A stretch of 64,000 nucleotides of DNA from Candidatus Peregrinibacteria bacterium (GTDB lineage: Bacteria > Patescibacteriota > Gracilibacteria > UM-FILTER-43-11): assembly GCA_016699515.1 (NCBI GenBank), contig CP064978.1:1178001-1242000 (forward strand). Reading direction: 5' to 3'. Position numbers and translations under genes: made by a program. The notes beneath the pieces were generated by a model. That model was not told where the DNA came from and did no database searches. It saw nothing but the letters and a program-made list of their open reading frames with translations. Positions 35,158-45,900 of the stretch are shown piece by piece; the first letter of the stretch is position 1; every line of letters begins with the position of its first letter.

Positions 35158-35169
35158 AATATGTTATTT

Positions 35170-36220
35170 ATGCCTTAAAACACGTGTTTCTATTCTACTT
35201 AACATTATTGGTGATCGCAACGGTGCTTTGGGGCTATTTATTTTATAAAAAGACTATCATCCTCAACCGCTTAAGGTGCTTGCGCAAAGCTTTGTGGTCG
35301 GTCTTTTTGCGATGATTCCGGTTTTTTCTTATAAATACCTTTATGAACATTTTTTGCCGCGCTTGGCTGAATTTAGAATTTTTCAACCCCTTTTTCAATA
35401 CTCTTTAGTGGAAGGGTTAATGATCTTCTTGTTTAACCTAGTGTTGCTTTCGCTTATTTTACTCATAGCGAGCGCGCTGGTTTCTTTGGCGATATCCGCG
35501 TACCCCCACCAAACCCTTGTTAACGTTAAAAACGCCCTTAAACAAGAACCGCTGGGGTTTGTGGCGGTTAGTTTGATGATCGGCTTTTTGATGTATATTC
35601 AGTTTGGCGTTGAACATTTAACCCAAGTAAAAGTGGTGGGCACCGTGTTGGGAAGCGTGCTTTTTTTGGCGGTGATCGAGGAATACATTAAGCACTTAAT
35701 GGTGCGTATTTCGGATGATAATCGGCTGAATGACGTTGATGACGCGATCACGCTCAGTATTGTGGTTGGGCTCGCGTTCGCCTTTGTGGAAACCTTAATT
35801 TATGCCTTTAACGTGGGGAACATGGGACTGGTTATTTTCCGCAGCTTGATCAGTTTGCCTATTCATGTGGTTGCCTCGGGAATCTTTGGCTATTATTATG
35901 GGCTTTCTAAATTTTCGGCTGCTTTTGAGCGACACGAATCGTTTAAAAAACGTCATTTGCGTAAATGGCTGCATCGGTTGCTCAACCTTAAAAAACATAC
36001 GCTTTATGGTGAGGAAAAAATTGTAGAAGGAACACTGCTGGCCTCGCTTTACCATGGGCTCATGAATTTGTTGCTTGAGTTTAATTTAAGCTATTTAACC
36101 ATTCCATTTTTGGTGATGGGAGTGTTTGTCATCTTTGGCTTTTACAAAAAAGGCCAGCTGCATAGCCACCGATTCTTGGCCTATTGGCGGCGACGTTCTG
36201 GTGCACCGGTGGTTCAATAA
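35170..36220 (+). CDS. PrsW-like membrane protease (two frameshifts)
   Basis: Polytopic membrane protein of about 350 residues. Restoring one base after ATGCC (35173) and one A in 35247-35251 yields a hydrophobic start (VFLFYLTLLVIATVLWGYLF) followed by YKKDYHPQPLKVLAQSF, the PrsW N-terminal signature. Conserved acidic/His motifs follow in membrane helices: AVIEEYIKHL (the E-E-x3-K motif), FAFVETLIYAF (E) and LYHGLMNLLLE (H). PrsW cleaves anti-sigma factors in Bacillus; the substrate here is unknown. ORF remains long, with a C-terminal basic tail. Confidence 0.75.
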
Positions 36221-36239
36221 CATGTTTTGTTACTCACTA

Positions 36240-36271
36240 AAAAACTCCCGCGCCAAGGGCCGAGAGTTTTT
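36240..36271. terminator. Bidirectional terminator between convergent genes
   Basis: AAAAACTC (36240-36247) pairs with GAGTTTTT (36264-36271) around a GC-rich interior. It serves the PrsW-like gene and, on the other strand, the small gene at 36296. Confidence 0.75.
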
Positions 36272-36295
36272 AATGCGAATGGGATGTGGTTTTTA

Positions 36296-36532
36296 TTAAA
36301 TTCTGGTGACGCTCAGCAAACCTTCTCCACTGGTGCTGCGCTCAATTTTTATGCCTAACTGCTCCTGAATGAGCTGAATGGGGAGCAGCCCCAATTGAAT
36401 AGCGTCGTGGACTTCGTGGGTTATTTTCCCTTCATCCCAAGCCCATTGGAGCATTTCGCCCAGCTGCTCAAGATTGATCTGAATTTTTTGGCTCCGATTG
36501 CTGGCCGAAATGGAACGGAAGGATGGGGTCAT
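36296..36532 (-). CDS. Small hypothetical protein
   Basis: 78 residues, no family recognised. Predicted mainly helical and soluble: INLEQLGEMLQWAWDEGKIT, then HDAIQLGLLPIQLIQEQLGI. No signal or membrane segment. It reads toward the shared terminator, convergent with the PrsW-like gene. The coding bias and clean helix pattern suggest it is real. Confidence 0.5.
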   Translation of the reverse strand: MTPSFRSISASNRSQKIQINLEQLGEMLQWAWDEGKITHEVHDAIQLGLLPIQLIQEQLGIKIERSTSGEGLLSVTRI

Positions 36533-36636
36533 AAAAAGTTTTTTATTAAAAGGTAATTGAGCAATTATACCTCAAATTTTTATCAAAAGCAATCCAAAGC
36601 CGGTCGAATTTTCCTGAATGAAGTCCGGAAGATTTA

Positions 36637-37668
36637 TTATTCCTCTATTCCCCCTACCTTTTTAAGAATTTCGCGAGCCACATCTTTTACATGCCGTGCG
36701 ATGGGCTGGGTGTTTTTATTCGCTTCCCACGCTTCGGTGGCTTTTACGATGGCCCCATTCGCTTTTTCGGCCGCTTCGGCATTTTGGCCCTGGGCCATTA
36801 GAATGTAGGCATCTACGAGCCAATCGTATGCGCGGGCTAATTTAGCCGCCCCAATCACTACGGGATGATCGGGTAAGTTTTGGTAGGCTTGCTGAGTGAG
36901 ATCAACGGATAAATCGGCCGCTTTTTTAGCCAATGCCGGCTTTTGAGCGATGATGTAGACTTCAATTTGAGACATTTCCACTTCGGCGCGGCGCAATAAA
37001 AATTGAGTGTCTTTGCCCTTTTTCGATAAGCTGAACAAATAAAGAATTTCTGCCGCATCACCTCGACTTAAAAGGGCGGCGGGGTTTAGGGCACCGTTTT
37101 GATCTCGACTGATGAGTCCGCTTTGTGCCGCATAGGCCATGTACGGCTTATACCACGCGTCGTCCGGCACATCGGGATAGGGGGAAGGGGTTTCTTGGAA
37201 TGAACGCGTGTTGATTTGATTGGCCTCGGCCAGCATTTTGATCAACTCTACTTTGTTCACTTGTTTTTCTGGACTGAACGAGCCGTCTTCATTGCCTTTA
37301 ACCACTTGAAGCGTTTTGGCTTTTTGCACGTACGGAGCAAACCACGCTTCGGTAGGAACATCGTGAAAAGGGTTTTCGGTTGCATTGGCCTCGGGCTCAA
37401 TACCGGAAATCGCCAAGAGCATCTTGAGTGCCGCCGCGCGCGTGATGGGGTCGGCTGGTTTAAAATTTCCATCTTCATATCCTTTTACCACTCCTTCGTC
37501 GGCCAAATACGAAATGGCAACGTATTGCGGATGCGAATTGGGGACATCATTAAATCCCGCCCCCGCCTTGGTGCCCGCACCTTGTGCGTGACTGAGCGGA
37601 AGGAGCCCTGCACACCCCACCCATAAAACAAATAAATACAGCGCATACTGAAAGCCTTTTTTGAGCAT
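36637..37668 (-). CDS. Exported protein with three SLH domains
   Basis: 343 residues from ATG 37668. A signal peptide (KKGFQYALYLFVLWVGCAGL) ends at SHAQ. Three S-layer-homology repeats follow (residues 40-210): FNDVPNSHPQYVAISYLAD with GVVKGYEDGNFKPADPITRA, then FHDVPTEAWFAPYVQKAKTL with KGNEDGSFSPEKQVNKVE, then YPDVPDDAWYKPYMAYAAQS. SLH domains bind cell-wall polysaccharide. The C-terminal third is helical, Ala-rich and may be a TPR-like bundle. Upstream in-frame ATGs are rejected since TGCTAAAAT at 37700-37708 would start transcription after them. Confidence 0.85.
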   Translation of the reverse strand: MLKKGFQYALYLFVLWVGCAGLLPLSHAQGAGTKAGAGFNDVPNSHPQYVAISYLADEGVVKGYEDGNFKPADPITRAAALKMLLAISGIEPEANATENPFHDVPTEAWFAPYVQKAKTLQVVKGNEDGSFSPEKQVNKVELIKMLAEANQINTRSFQETPSPYPDVPDDAWYKPYMAYAAQSGLISRDQNGALNPAALLSRGDAAEILYLFSLSKKGKDTQFLLRRAEVEMSQIEVYIIAQKPALAKKAADLSVDLTQQAYQNLPDHPVVIGAAKLARAYDWLVDAYILMAQGQNAEAAEKANGAIVKATEAWEANKNTQPIARHVKDVAREILKKVGGIEE

Positions 37669-37699
37669 TTTTGTTTGTTTATTTTTTGTGAACGTCGTC

Positions 37700-37708
37700 A
37701 TTTTAGCA
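37700..37708 (-). promoter_or_regulatory. Extended -10 box TGCTAAAAT
   Basis: Reads TGCTAAAAT on the minus strand, 31 bases before the SLH gene start; it also decides that start. Confidence 0.5.
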
Positions 37709-37807
37709 TGTATACTTTTTTGCACAATATTGTGAAAATCCGGTTATAAAAAAAGCATTAAGGCACGTTGAATGGTGCGATTAATGCTTTGGGATGATTG
37801 ATGTCAT

Positions 37808-38266
37808 TTATTTGTAACGAGCGAAATGCGCGAACGCTTTGTTGGCAGCTGCCATGCGATGAACGTCGTCTCGTTTTTTGAAAGCAGCACCGGTTTCGTT
37901 GCTGGCGTCGTTTAACTCGTCGGCCAATTTACGGGCCATGTCTTTTCCTTTTTTGGCACGGCATGCTTGAATGATCCAGCGCATACAAAGGGTATTTTGA
38001 CGTTTTGGGCTCACTTCTACCGGAATTTGGTACACCGATCCCCCCACACGTTTCGCGCGGACTTCCACATTGGGCTTTACGTTCTCAAGTGCTTTTTCGA
38101 ACACGGATGCGGGATTGCTCTTGCCTTGATCTTTCAAGATTTGCATGGTGTCTTTAAAAATACGACGTGCAATCGATTTTTTACCAGCTTTCATCATGCA
38201 GTTGATGAACTTTTCTTGCAGTTCGGATGATCCTTCGGGGATGTACTGTTTTTTGGGTTTATACAT
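37808..38266 (-). CDS. rpsG: 30S ribosomal protein S7
   Basis: Primary 16S rRNA-binding protein that nucleates the head of the small subunit. 152 residues. FINCMMKAGKKSIARRIFKD, LENVKPNVEVRAKRVGGSVY then QIPVEVSPKR, and RKLADELNDASNETGAAFKK are diagnostic; the C-terminus HRMAAANKAFAHFARYK is normal. Follows rpsL with a short repeat between. fusA and tuf, which normally come next in the str operon, are absent; the SLH gene follows. Confidence 0.96.
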   Translation of the reverse strand: MYKPKKQYIPEGSSELQEKFINCMMKAGKKSIARRIFKDTMQILKDQGKSNPASVFEKALENVKPNVEVRAKRVGGSVYQIPVEVSPKRQNTLCMRWIIQACRAKKGKDMARKLADELNDASNETGAAFKKRDDVHRMAAANKAFAHFARYK

Positions 38267-38267
38267 A

Positions 38268-38300
38268 GGAAATTACGAATTAGAATTACGAATTAAAGTG
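38268..38300. repeat. Short-word repeat arm (AATTACGAATTAGAATTACG)
   Basis: Direct repetition of attacgaatta in the rpsL-rpsG gap; only one arm of the usual hairpin is evident. Confidence 0.5.
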
Positions 38301-38321
38301 ATCAAGAGCGAGCGCTCGGGA

Positions 38322-38738
38322 TTATTTAGGACGTTTAGCTCCATAGCGGCTACGACCCTGTTTTCGATTCTGAACCCCTTGGGTGTCCAGTTTTCCGCGC
38401 ACAATGTGGTAGCGTACTCCCGGTAGATCTTTCACACGGCCTCCTTGCACCATCACCACCGAATGCTCTTGCAAATTGTGCCCTTCTCCCATGATGTAGG
38501 CATTCACTTCGTCTCCGTTGGTCAAGCGTACGCGAGCGACTTTACGCAAAGCCGAGTTAGGCTTTTTAGGAGTACGAGTGGTCACTTTAAGGCAAACTCC
38601 GCGTTTTTGTGGCGCTCCTTTTGGCAAGTCCACTGAAACATTCTTGAGTGAATTTGAGGTGAATTGCAAAGCGGGAGATTTGCTTTTTCTGTGTGATTGT
38701 CGACGACTTTTGCGCACGAGCTGGTTAATGGTTGGCAT
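38322..38738 (-). CDS. rpsL: 30S ribosomal protein S12
   Basis: Decoding-centre protein, target of streptomycin resistance mutations. 138 residues. [32 protein letters not shown] then [13 protein letters not shown], and [19 protein letters not shown] match the family. The Lys in TPKKPNS and the PGVRYH loop are of the streptomycin-sensitive form. Part of the rpoB-ssb-rpoC-rpsL-rpsG unit. Confidence 0.97.
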   Translation of the reverse strand: MPTINQLVRKSRRQSHRKSKSPALQFTSNSLKNVSVDLPKGAPQKRGVCLKVTTRTPKKPNSALRKVARVRLTNGDEVNAYIMGEGHNLQEHSVVMVQGGRVKDLPGVRYHIVRGKLDTQGVQNRKQGRSRYGAKRPK

Positions 38739-38811
38739 GATAGTGATTAATGATTAAAGGAATTTTTGGGGCTTGATTATAATTAAAGTTGTTTTGAAAG
38801 GCAAGTCAATG

Positions 38812-41800
38812 TTATTTGCCTTCTTTGCTCATCATTTTTTGATAAATCTTACCGGCAGGGATCAATTTACCGATGATCACGTTCTCTTTTAGCCCTCGCA
38901 AGTTGTCGACCATCTTGGTGGTGGCTGCCTCTACCAATACGCGAATGGTTTCTTGGAACGATGCCGCTGATAGCCAGCTATTGGTCATAATGGCCACGCG
39001 AGAAATTCCCAGTAACAATCGTTCGCCCGTGGCAGGTTCTTTGTTGGCCTTGTTTTCCAGTTCTTTGTTGGCCAATTCGAACGCGCTCACGGTTACGATT
39101 TCTCCGGCTAGGAAAGGGGTGTCACCGGGGTGAATGATGCGCACCTTAGAAAACATTTGTTTTACAATGATTTCGATGTGCTTGTCGTTGATGGTTTGAC
39201 CTTGAGAAGCGTAAATGCGCTGCACTTCGTTCATAATGTAGCGTTGTACGGTTTCTACATCAGTCAATTGGATCAGTTCTTGCAAATTAAGATGTCCGCG
39301 GTTCAACGGTGAACCTTTGGCAACCAAATCGCCGTTCGCCACTTGGAAATGTTCACGATGCCCAAATGTATAGGTTTTTACTTGTTTTTCTAAATGCTTG
39401 ATTTCAATTTGATTCCCGCTGATTTTGGTTACTTCTCCTTCGATCAGCACTTTCACCGTGTTTTTATCCACCGTGGATTTGGCCAACACTTGTTTGGCTT
39501 TGACCTTTTCGCCTTTCTTTACCTGCACCTCATAACTGGGGGGAACGTGATACGTGTCGGTTTCGACATCTTCTCCGGATACGGTGAGTTCGATTTGGTC
39601 TTTTTTATGCTTAATTTGCACGCGCCCGGAAATTTCGGAAAGCATGGCTGGTGAGCGAGGAGTGCGCGCTTCGAACAATTCTTCTACACGGGTAAGCCCT
39701 TGGGTAATATCGGAACCTTCGGCCACTCCTCCCATGTGGAAGGTACGCATGGTGAGCTGAGTACCGGGCTCACCGATACTTTGCGCCGCGATGATCCCAA
39801 CCGCCGTACCGATTTCCACTTGCTTGTTGGTTCCCAAATCACGCCCATAGCTTTTGGCAACGATTCCTTCGCGAGTGGAAGACATGATGCTGTAAATAAC
39901 CACTTCACCGATCTGGCGGTCTTCGATGATGTCGAGCACTTCTTTGTTGATCTCGGCATCCTTTTCAACCAAAACCTTTTGGTTTTTGGGATCAAGAATG
40001 GGGGCCGCAAGAATACGGCCGTAGATACGATCGGAGAATTTAATGCCCACGTATTCACTTTGTGCACGAGTCACTTTGTGCGAAGCATCCGGTTCATCGT
40101 CCACCACAATTACATCTTGAACGGCATCGACCAAACGACGGGTTAAGTACCCTGCTTCCGCCGTTTTAAGCGCCGTATCGGATTTTCCTTTTCGGCCTCC
40201 ATGCGTGGCAATGAAGTACTCAAGAATCGAAAATCCGTTTTTAAGGTTTGATTTAATCGGCAACTCGATGGTTTTTCCTCCCGGATTTGCTACCAACCCT
40301 TTCATTCCGCACAGCTGAGTGATTTGTCCCCAGTTTCCGCGCGCGCCTGAATCGATCATGTAGTAAATGTGATTTTCGGGGGTTTTTTTGAACTCCTCGA
40401 TCATGTTATTGGTGATTTCACCTTTCAGCGAAGACCAGGTACGAATGGCGTGATTGTAGCGTTCTTCTTGCGTGATCCATCCTTTCCAATATTGATTATT
40501 GATTCGTTTCACTTTTTCGTCGGCAGCAGCAACCAATTCATCTCGCTTGCCCGCTTCGATCATGTCCGATACCGCGATACTCAATCCTGATTTTGTGGCG
40601 AACTTAAAGCCGATGCGCTTTAGATCATCCGCAAAAGTGGCGGTGACTTCGGGGCCGATCAATTCAAGGGATTTGGCCAAAATGTCGTGCAGCTGATTTT
40701 TACCGACGGTTTCATTGATGAAGCCGAGTTGCTTAGGCACAAAAGTGTTGAAAATCAAGCGTCCCACGGTGGTATCAATGATTTCGGTTCCTTGCTCGCT
40801 ATTCACGCGCGCCTTGATGAGGGCGTGCAGATCAACATAACCCATGCGATAGGCATTGATCGCTTCTTCAATCGTTCCAAACGCCATTCCTTCGCCTTCT
40901 TTCTTCTCGATGGTTTTGGTGAGGTAATAAATTCCCAACACCATGTCCTGAGAAGGCGTAACGATCGGTTCCCCGGCGGATGGTTTAAGCAAGTTGCGAG
41001 ACGCCAACATTTTTTTGCCCATCTCGATCAAACGTTCTGCTCCTTTGACGTTGTGCGCCAATTCTTGACGGATGAGTTGGCCGATCACAAATGGTTTGAA
41101 TAGTTTGAGTGCCATTTCCTTTGGCAGCCCACATTGATGGAGTTTTAGGTTTGGCCCTACCACAATCACCGAACGACCGGAATAATCCACACGTTTTCCA
41201 AGCAAGTTTTGGCGGAAACGACCTTGCTTTCCTTTCAACATGTCAGAAAGTGAGCGGTATTTGCGTTTGTCGCCCGAGGTGAAGGCCGATTTACCTCCGC
41301 GAGGTTGATTGTTGAACAGTACGTCGACCGCTTCTTGCAGCATGCGCTTTTCGTTGCGGCTGATGACTTCGGGGGCGCCAATGGCGATCAAGCGTTTTAG
41401 GCGATTGTTTCGGTTGATTACGCGGCGATACAAATCGTTTAAATCACTCGCAGCAAAACGACCTCCGTCCAATTGAACCATCGGGCGTAGATCAGGTGGA
41501 ATGACAGGAAGTTCTTTGATCACCATCCATTCCGGTTTGATGCCGGCTTTTTGAAGGGCGCTGGCAAAACGAATGCGTTTGCTTAATTTCTTTTGTCGTT
41601 GACCGGTGCTTTTTACGTATTCTTCTTCGAGCTGCTTGATGTAATCGCCCAATTGAATCAATGATAGGATTTCTCGAATGGATTCAGCCCCGGTTCCGGC
41701 ACGGAAAATATGGCCGAATTTCATGGAAAGCTCACGGTACTCGATTTCGCCGATCACACGACCGATGCTCAAATTTTCCAGCTCTTCTTTGGCTTGGTTA

Positions 41801-42459
41801 TGTTGCAAATTCAAATCTTCGACCTTTTGGGCGAATTGATTTTCTACTTTGACCAAGTCTTCAACGGCAACATCCGCGTCGGTGTCTCCTTCGTTGGCGG
41901 TTTTTTTGCCACGCTTGCTGACCTTAAATTCGGTTTCCTTCTGCTTAAATTCTTCTTGGATCTGCTTTTTGTAGGTTTGATAGTCTTTTTCCAACTGTTC
42001 CATGGCTTCTTGCTTGGCGTCTTCGTCCACATGGATCACCACATACGCAGCAAAATAGATCACTTGTTCGATCGCTTTGATCGGCAAATCGAGCAAGAGC
42101 CCAATGCGGCTTGGCATGGAACGAAGAAACCAAATGTGGGTGACCGGTACCGCTAAGCTGATGTGCCCCATGCGTTCGCGACGAACGATGGACCGAGTGA
42201 CTTCCACTCCACATTTTTCACACACCACTCCTTTGTAGCGTACGCGTTTGTACTTTCCACAATAACATTCCCAATTTTTGGTGGGACCAAAAATCTTTTC
42301 GCAAAATAACCCGTCACGCTCTGGTTTTTGCGTGCGATAATTGATGGTTTCAGGTTTGGTCACTTCGCCGTGAGACCAGCTTAGAATTTCTTCGGGGCTG
42401 GCGATCGAGAGAGTGATGGAATTGAATTCATCATGTTTTTTCGTCTTCTGATGAGCCAT
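38812..42459 (-). CDS. rpoC: RNA polymerase beta' subunit, catalytic motif missing from the sequence
   Basis: 1215 residues. Intact parts: N-terminal zinc ribbon ([20 protein letters not shown]), clamp, [20 protein letters not shown] switch region, bridge helix/trigger loop ([24 protein letters not shown]) and C-terminal [12 protein letters not shown]. Between LIEMGKK and [16 protein letters not shown], at about residue 482 (41008-41017), some 80 residues normally present are absent, including NADFDGD that holds the active-site Mg. The join is in frame. The four Cys of the second zinc site are also replaced ([20 protein letters not shown]). The first is almost surely an assembly deletion; the second looks genuine. 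Lies 50 bases downstream of ssb. Confidence 0.93.
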   Translation of the reverse strand: MAHQKTKKHDEFNSITLSIASPEEILSWSHGEVTKPETINYRTQKPERDGLFCEKIFGPTKNWECYCGKYKRVRYKGVVCEKCGVEVTRSIVRRERMGHISLAVPVTHIWFLRSMPSRIGLLLDLPIKAIEQVIYFAAYVVIHVDEDAKQEAMEQLEKDYQTYKKQIQEEFKQKETEFKVSKRGKKTANEGDTDADVAVEDLVKVENQFAQKVEDLNLQHNQAKEELENLSIGRVIGEIEYRELSMKFGHIFRAGTGAESIREILSLIQLGDYIKQLEEEYVKSTGQRQKKLSKRIRFASALQKAGIKPEWMVIKELPVIPPDLRPMVQLDGGRFAASDLNDLYRRVINRNNRLKRLIAIGAPEVISRNEKRMLQEAVDVLFNNQPRGGKSAFTSGDKRKYRSLSDMLKGKQGRFRQNLLGKRVDYSGRSVIVVGPNLKLHQCGLPKEMALKLFKPFVIGQLIRQELAHNVKGAERLIEMGKKMLASRNLLKPSAGEPIVTPSQDMVLGIYYLTKTIEKKEGEGMAFGTIEEAINAYRMGYVDLHALIKARVNSEQGTEIIDTTVGRLIFNTFVPKQLGFINETVGKNQLHDILAKSLELIGPEVTATFADDLKRIGFKFATKSGLSIAVSDMIEAGKRDELVAAADEKVKRINNQYWKGWITQEERYNHAIRTWSSLKGEITNNMIEEFKKTPENHIYYMIDSGARGNWGQITQLCGMKGLVANPGGKTIELPIKSNLKNGFSILEYFIATHGGRKGKSDTALKTAEAGYLTRRLVDAVQDVIVVDDEPDASHKVTRAQSEYVGIKFSDRIYGRILAAPILDPKNQKVLVEKDAEINKEVLDIIEDRQIGEVVIYSIMSSTREGIVAKSYGRDLGTNKQVEIGTAVGIIAAQSIGEPGTQLTMRTFHMGGVAEGSDITQGLTRVEELFEARTPRSPAMLSEISGRVQIKHKKDQIELTVSGEDVETDTYHVPPSYEVQVKKGEKVKAKQVLAKSTVDKNTVKVLIEGEVTKISGNQIEIKHLEKQVKTYTFGHREHFQVANGDLVAKGSPLNRGHLNLQELIQLTDVETVQRYIMNEVQRIYASQGQTINDKHIEIIVKQMFSKVRIIHPGDTPFLAGEIVTVSAFELANKELENKANKEPATGERLLLGISRVAIMTNSWLSAASFQETIRVLVEAATTKMVDNLRGLKENVIIGKLIPAGKIYQKMMSKEGK

Positions 42460-42508
42460 ACTTAATGTGAGTTATTAATTATTCAGGTGGAGCGGTCGCT
42501 TGGAAAGG

Positions 42509-42940
42509 TTAGGCGGCACCCAGCATTGGGTCAAAATCATTGGCGGGATCGAAAAGGTTGTTTTCGTCTCCTGGCATGTAGCCCATATCGGACTCATCGG
42601 AATCGTTGGCGCGCTTTTCGAGCATGATCATGTCGTAGATCACAACTTCGGTTTTAAAGATTTTTGCTCCCTCAGGGCTATCCCATGAGCGGGTTTTTAA
42701 ATACCCTTCCACGTAGATCAATTTGCCTTTTTTAAGGTATTTTTGGCAGATTTGGGCTAAGTTTCCCCATGCCACCAAGTTATGATATTCAGCCAACGAA
42801 TGTTTTTGACCGTCTTGGGTAGCCCATTCGCGGTTGGTTGCCAGACCCAACGTCACAATCGATTGGCCCGAAGCCGTTTGCTTTAATTCAGGATCGCGAG
42901 TGATGTTGCCGATTAAGATAACTTTGTTAACACTTCTCAT
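42509..42940 (-). CDS. ssb: Single-stranded DNA-binding protein
   Basis: OB-fold ssDNA-binding protein, 143 residues. MRSVNKVILIGNITRDPELK, LATNREWATQDG, EYHNLVAWGNLAQICQKYLK and GKLIYVEGYLKTRSWDSPEG are standard SSB. The acidic C-terminus ends DFDPMLGAA and lacks the usual DDDIPF interaction tip. The position between rpoB (29 bases away) and rpoC is very unusual and implies co-transcription with RNA polymerase. Confidence 0.95.
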   Translation of the reverse strand: MRSVNKVILIGNITRDPELKQTASGQSIVTLGLATNREWATQDGQKHSLAEYHNLVAWGNLAQICQKYLKKGKLIYVEGYLKTRSWDSPEGAKIFKTEVVIYDMIMLEKRANDSDESDMGYMPGDENNLFDPANDFDPMLGAA

Positions 42941-42969
42941 AATTTGATTGGTAATTAAATGGTAATGGC

Positions 42970-45900
42970 TTAGAACTCACCGTTCTCTTCTTCAAAGGCA
43001 TCTAGTTCGGCCTCTAAATCGAGAGGATTCAGGGCTGCTTCGGCCTTTTCCAAGTAATCTTCCTCTTCTTCAATGTCATCCAAAGAGATTTGCCCTTCGG
43101 GGCCATCGTTTTCGGCGGTAGCCATTTCCAATTCCTCAATGGCGTCCAATTGTCCGGCTCCGCCGGCCAATTCGTCATTCAAGTCGTCTTCGGACTCATC
43201 GGCGCGAGCGTCCAATTCTTTAATGTGGTCTGCAAGCGGGCTTGAATCGTCGTCGTCGGTGTCGATCACCTCTTCCACTTCGACTTCTTTGATTTCGTCT
43301 CCGTCGATTTGATTCAACGAAACGTTCAAACACAAGCTCTTCAATTCCTTTACCAATACATTAAAGCTTTCGGGGACGCTTGGAGTGCGAATGAGTTCGC
43401 CTTTTACGATCGATTCATAAGCCTTGGCACGACCAATCACATCATCGGACTTAATGGTCAACATTTCCTGCAACGTATGAGCCGCACCGTAGGCTTCGAG
43501 CGCCCACACTTCCATTTCTCCAAAACGTTGTCCCCCGTGTTGCGCTTTTCCTCCGAGCGGTTGTTGGGTTACGAGTGAGTAAGGACCCACCGAACGTGCA
43601 TGCAATTTGTCTTCAACCAAATGCAGCAGTTTAAGCATGTATACTTTCCCGACCGTGGTGGGGTAATGGAACGGTTCACCGGTGCGACCATCGTACAATT
43701 GAATTTTCCCATCCGCTGGTAACCCGGCGTCTTTCATCAAAGCCTCGATCATGGCCGTGGTAACCCCGTTGAGCGCGGGGGTGGCCACCGTGATCCCGAG
43801 TTTATCGGCTGCCCAACCCAAATGGGTTTCCAAAATTTGACCGATGTTCATACGGCTGGATACCCCCAGTGGATTCAAGATAATGTCGACAGGGGTTCCA
43901 TCGGGTAGGAATGGCATGTCTTCTTGGGGAACGATTTTGGAGATGACCCCCTTGTTCCCGTGACGACCTGCCATTTTGTCTCCTACTTGCACTTTGCGTG
44001 TTTGCGCAACGTACACTTTGATTTGGCGAATCACCCCGGTGGGGAGTTCGTCTCCTTGCTGGCGATTGAAAATTTGAATGTCCACCACTTTTCCTCCTTC
44101 TCCTCCGGGAAGGCGCAGGGAAGTGTCTTTAACGTCTTTGGCCTTATCACCGAAAATGGCTTGTAACAAACGTTCTTCGGCGGTGAGTTCGGTTTCTCCT
44201 TTCGGAGTGATCTTACCCACGAGAATGTCCCCTTCGTGAACGGTGGCACCAATGCGCACAATTCCGTCGACGTCTAAGTCTTTCAGGCGTGCTTCTCCGA
44301 CATTCGGAATGTCACGAGTGACGGTTTCGGGTCCTAACTTGGTGTCGCGCACGTCAGTGGTGAACACTTCGATATGCACTGAGTCGTATAATCCTTTTTT
44401 AGCGACACGGTCGGAGATGATGATCGCATCTTCGTAGTTATAACCTCCCCAAGGCATGTAGGCTACCAGCAAGTTTTGCCCCAAAGCCAATTCCCCTTCG
44501 TCCACCGCAGCCCCATTCACCAACACATCGCCTTTTTTAACGGTGTCGCCTTTTTTAACCGCCGGACGCATGTTGATAGCAGTGGCCTGATTGGAGCGCA
44601 TGTAGGTAATGATCGGAGTGGTTTCTTTTTTACCATCGTCATACAACACCGTTACGTGGGATGCATCGGATTCAACGACTTCCCCTTTGCTGCGCGCCAC
44701 TACGGCTTGCCCAGAACTTTCAGCGGTTAATGCTTCCATTCCCGTTCCAACGATCGGACGTTCGGGTTTGATGAGTGACACCGCTTGACGCTGCATGTTT
44801 GAACCCATCGACGCGCGCGTGTTGTCATCGTGTTCCAAGAAAGGGATGAGCGATGTGGTTACCGAGATGATTTGCTTGGGCGATACGTCCATATGAGTCA
44901 AATCACGCACGTGCACCAGCGAAGGCTCCCCCACGCGGCGAGCGGCCACTCGACTTTCAACGATTTGACCTTTTTCATCAAGTTCCGCGCTGGCTTCGGC
45001 CACCACAAAGTATTTTTCGGCGTCGGCGTCAAAATAATTAAACTCGTTGGTTACAAAAGCGCGCACCTTTACCATTTTTGCGGAACGACTCTGAATTTTA
45101 ACGGTAGAGATGTTGGGATCTTTTACTAAAATACGTGCTTGGGTTTCCGTGATGAAATCCCCTTTCTTTACAATAGTTTTACGGCCGGACTTGATGTCTT
45201 CGGCGACCTGTTTATTCAACAGCACGGTGATGGTGCCGGTGTCGATTTCTTGTGGCTTGTCGTCTTTCATGGACGATTTAATTTTGGCGATAGCGGTCGC
45301 CTGAGCCTTGGTGAGCTTATCACCCGGCTTAGCGATTACTTTTTTGCCGTCTTTCACTTCCTCGTCGATGATGCGATCTTCCAACACTTTTGCATCCGGT
45401 TCTACGTAGTGATCAATGCGTCGGTAAGGGGCTTCGATAAATCCATATTCGTTCACACGAGCGTATGAAGCCAAGTGCATTACCAACCCGATGTTCGGCC
45501 CTTCGGGCGTTGCAATGGGGCAAAGACGCCCGTAATGAGAGGTGTGCACATCGCGCACATCAAACGACGCTCGCTCGCGGGATAACCCCCCCGGACCCAT
45601 GGCAGAAATACGGCGTTTATGGGCAAGTTCGGCCAATGGATTGGTTTGATCCATGAATTGAGACAACTGAGAGCTGGCAAAAAACTCGCGCAACGCCGCC
45701 GTGATCGGACGACAGTTGATCAGTTGAGTTGGGGTGACGGTTTCCAAATCCATCACGGTCATGCGATCTTTGGCAATGCGATCGGTACGCATTAAGCCAA
45801 CGCGGAATTTGTTTTGAACGAGTTCCCCCACGGAGCGAATGCGACGATTAGAAAGGTGATCGATGTCGTCTTCTTCTGCTTCGCCGTTGTTCAATTCAAT

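Noticed and set aside
41008..41017. Intein or intron as the reason for the gap in rpoC
   Set aside because: Sequence is missing, not added; there is no inserted element at the junction.
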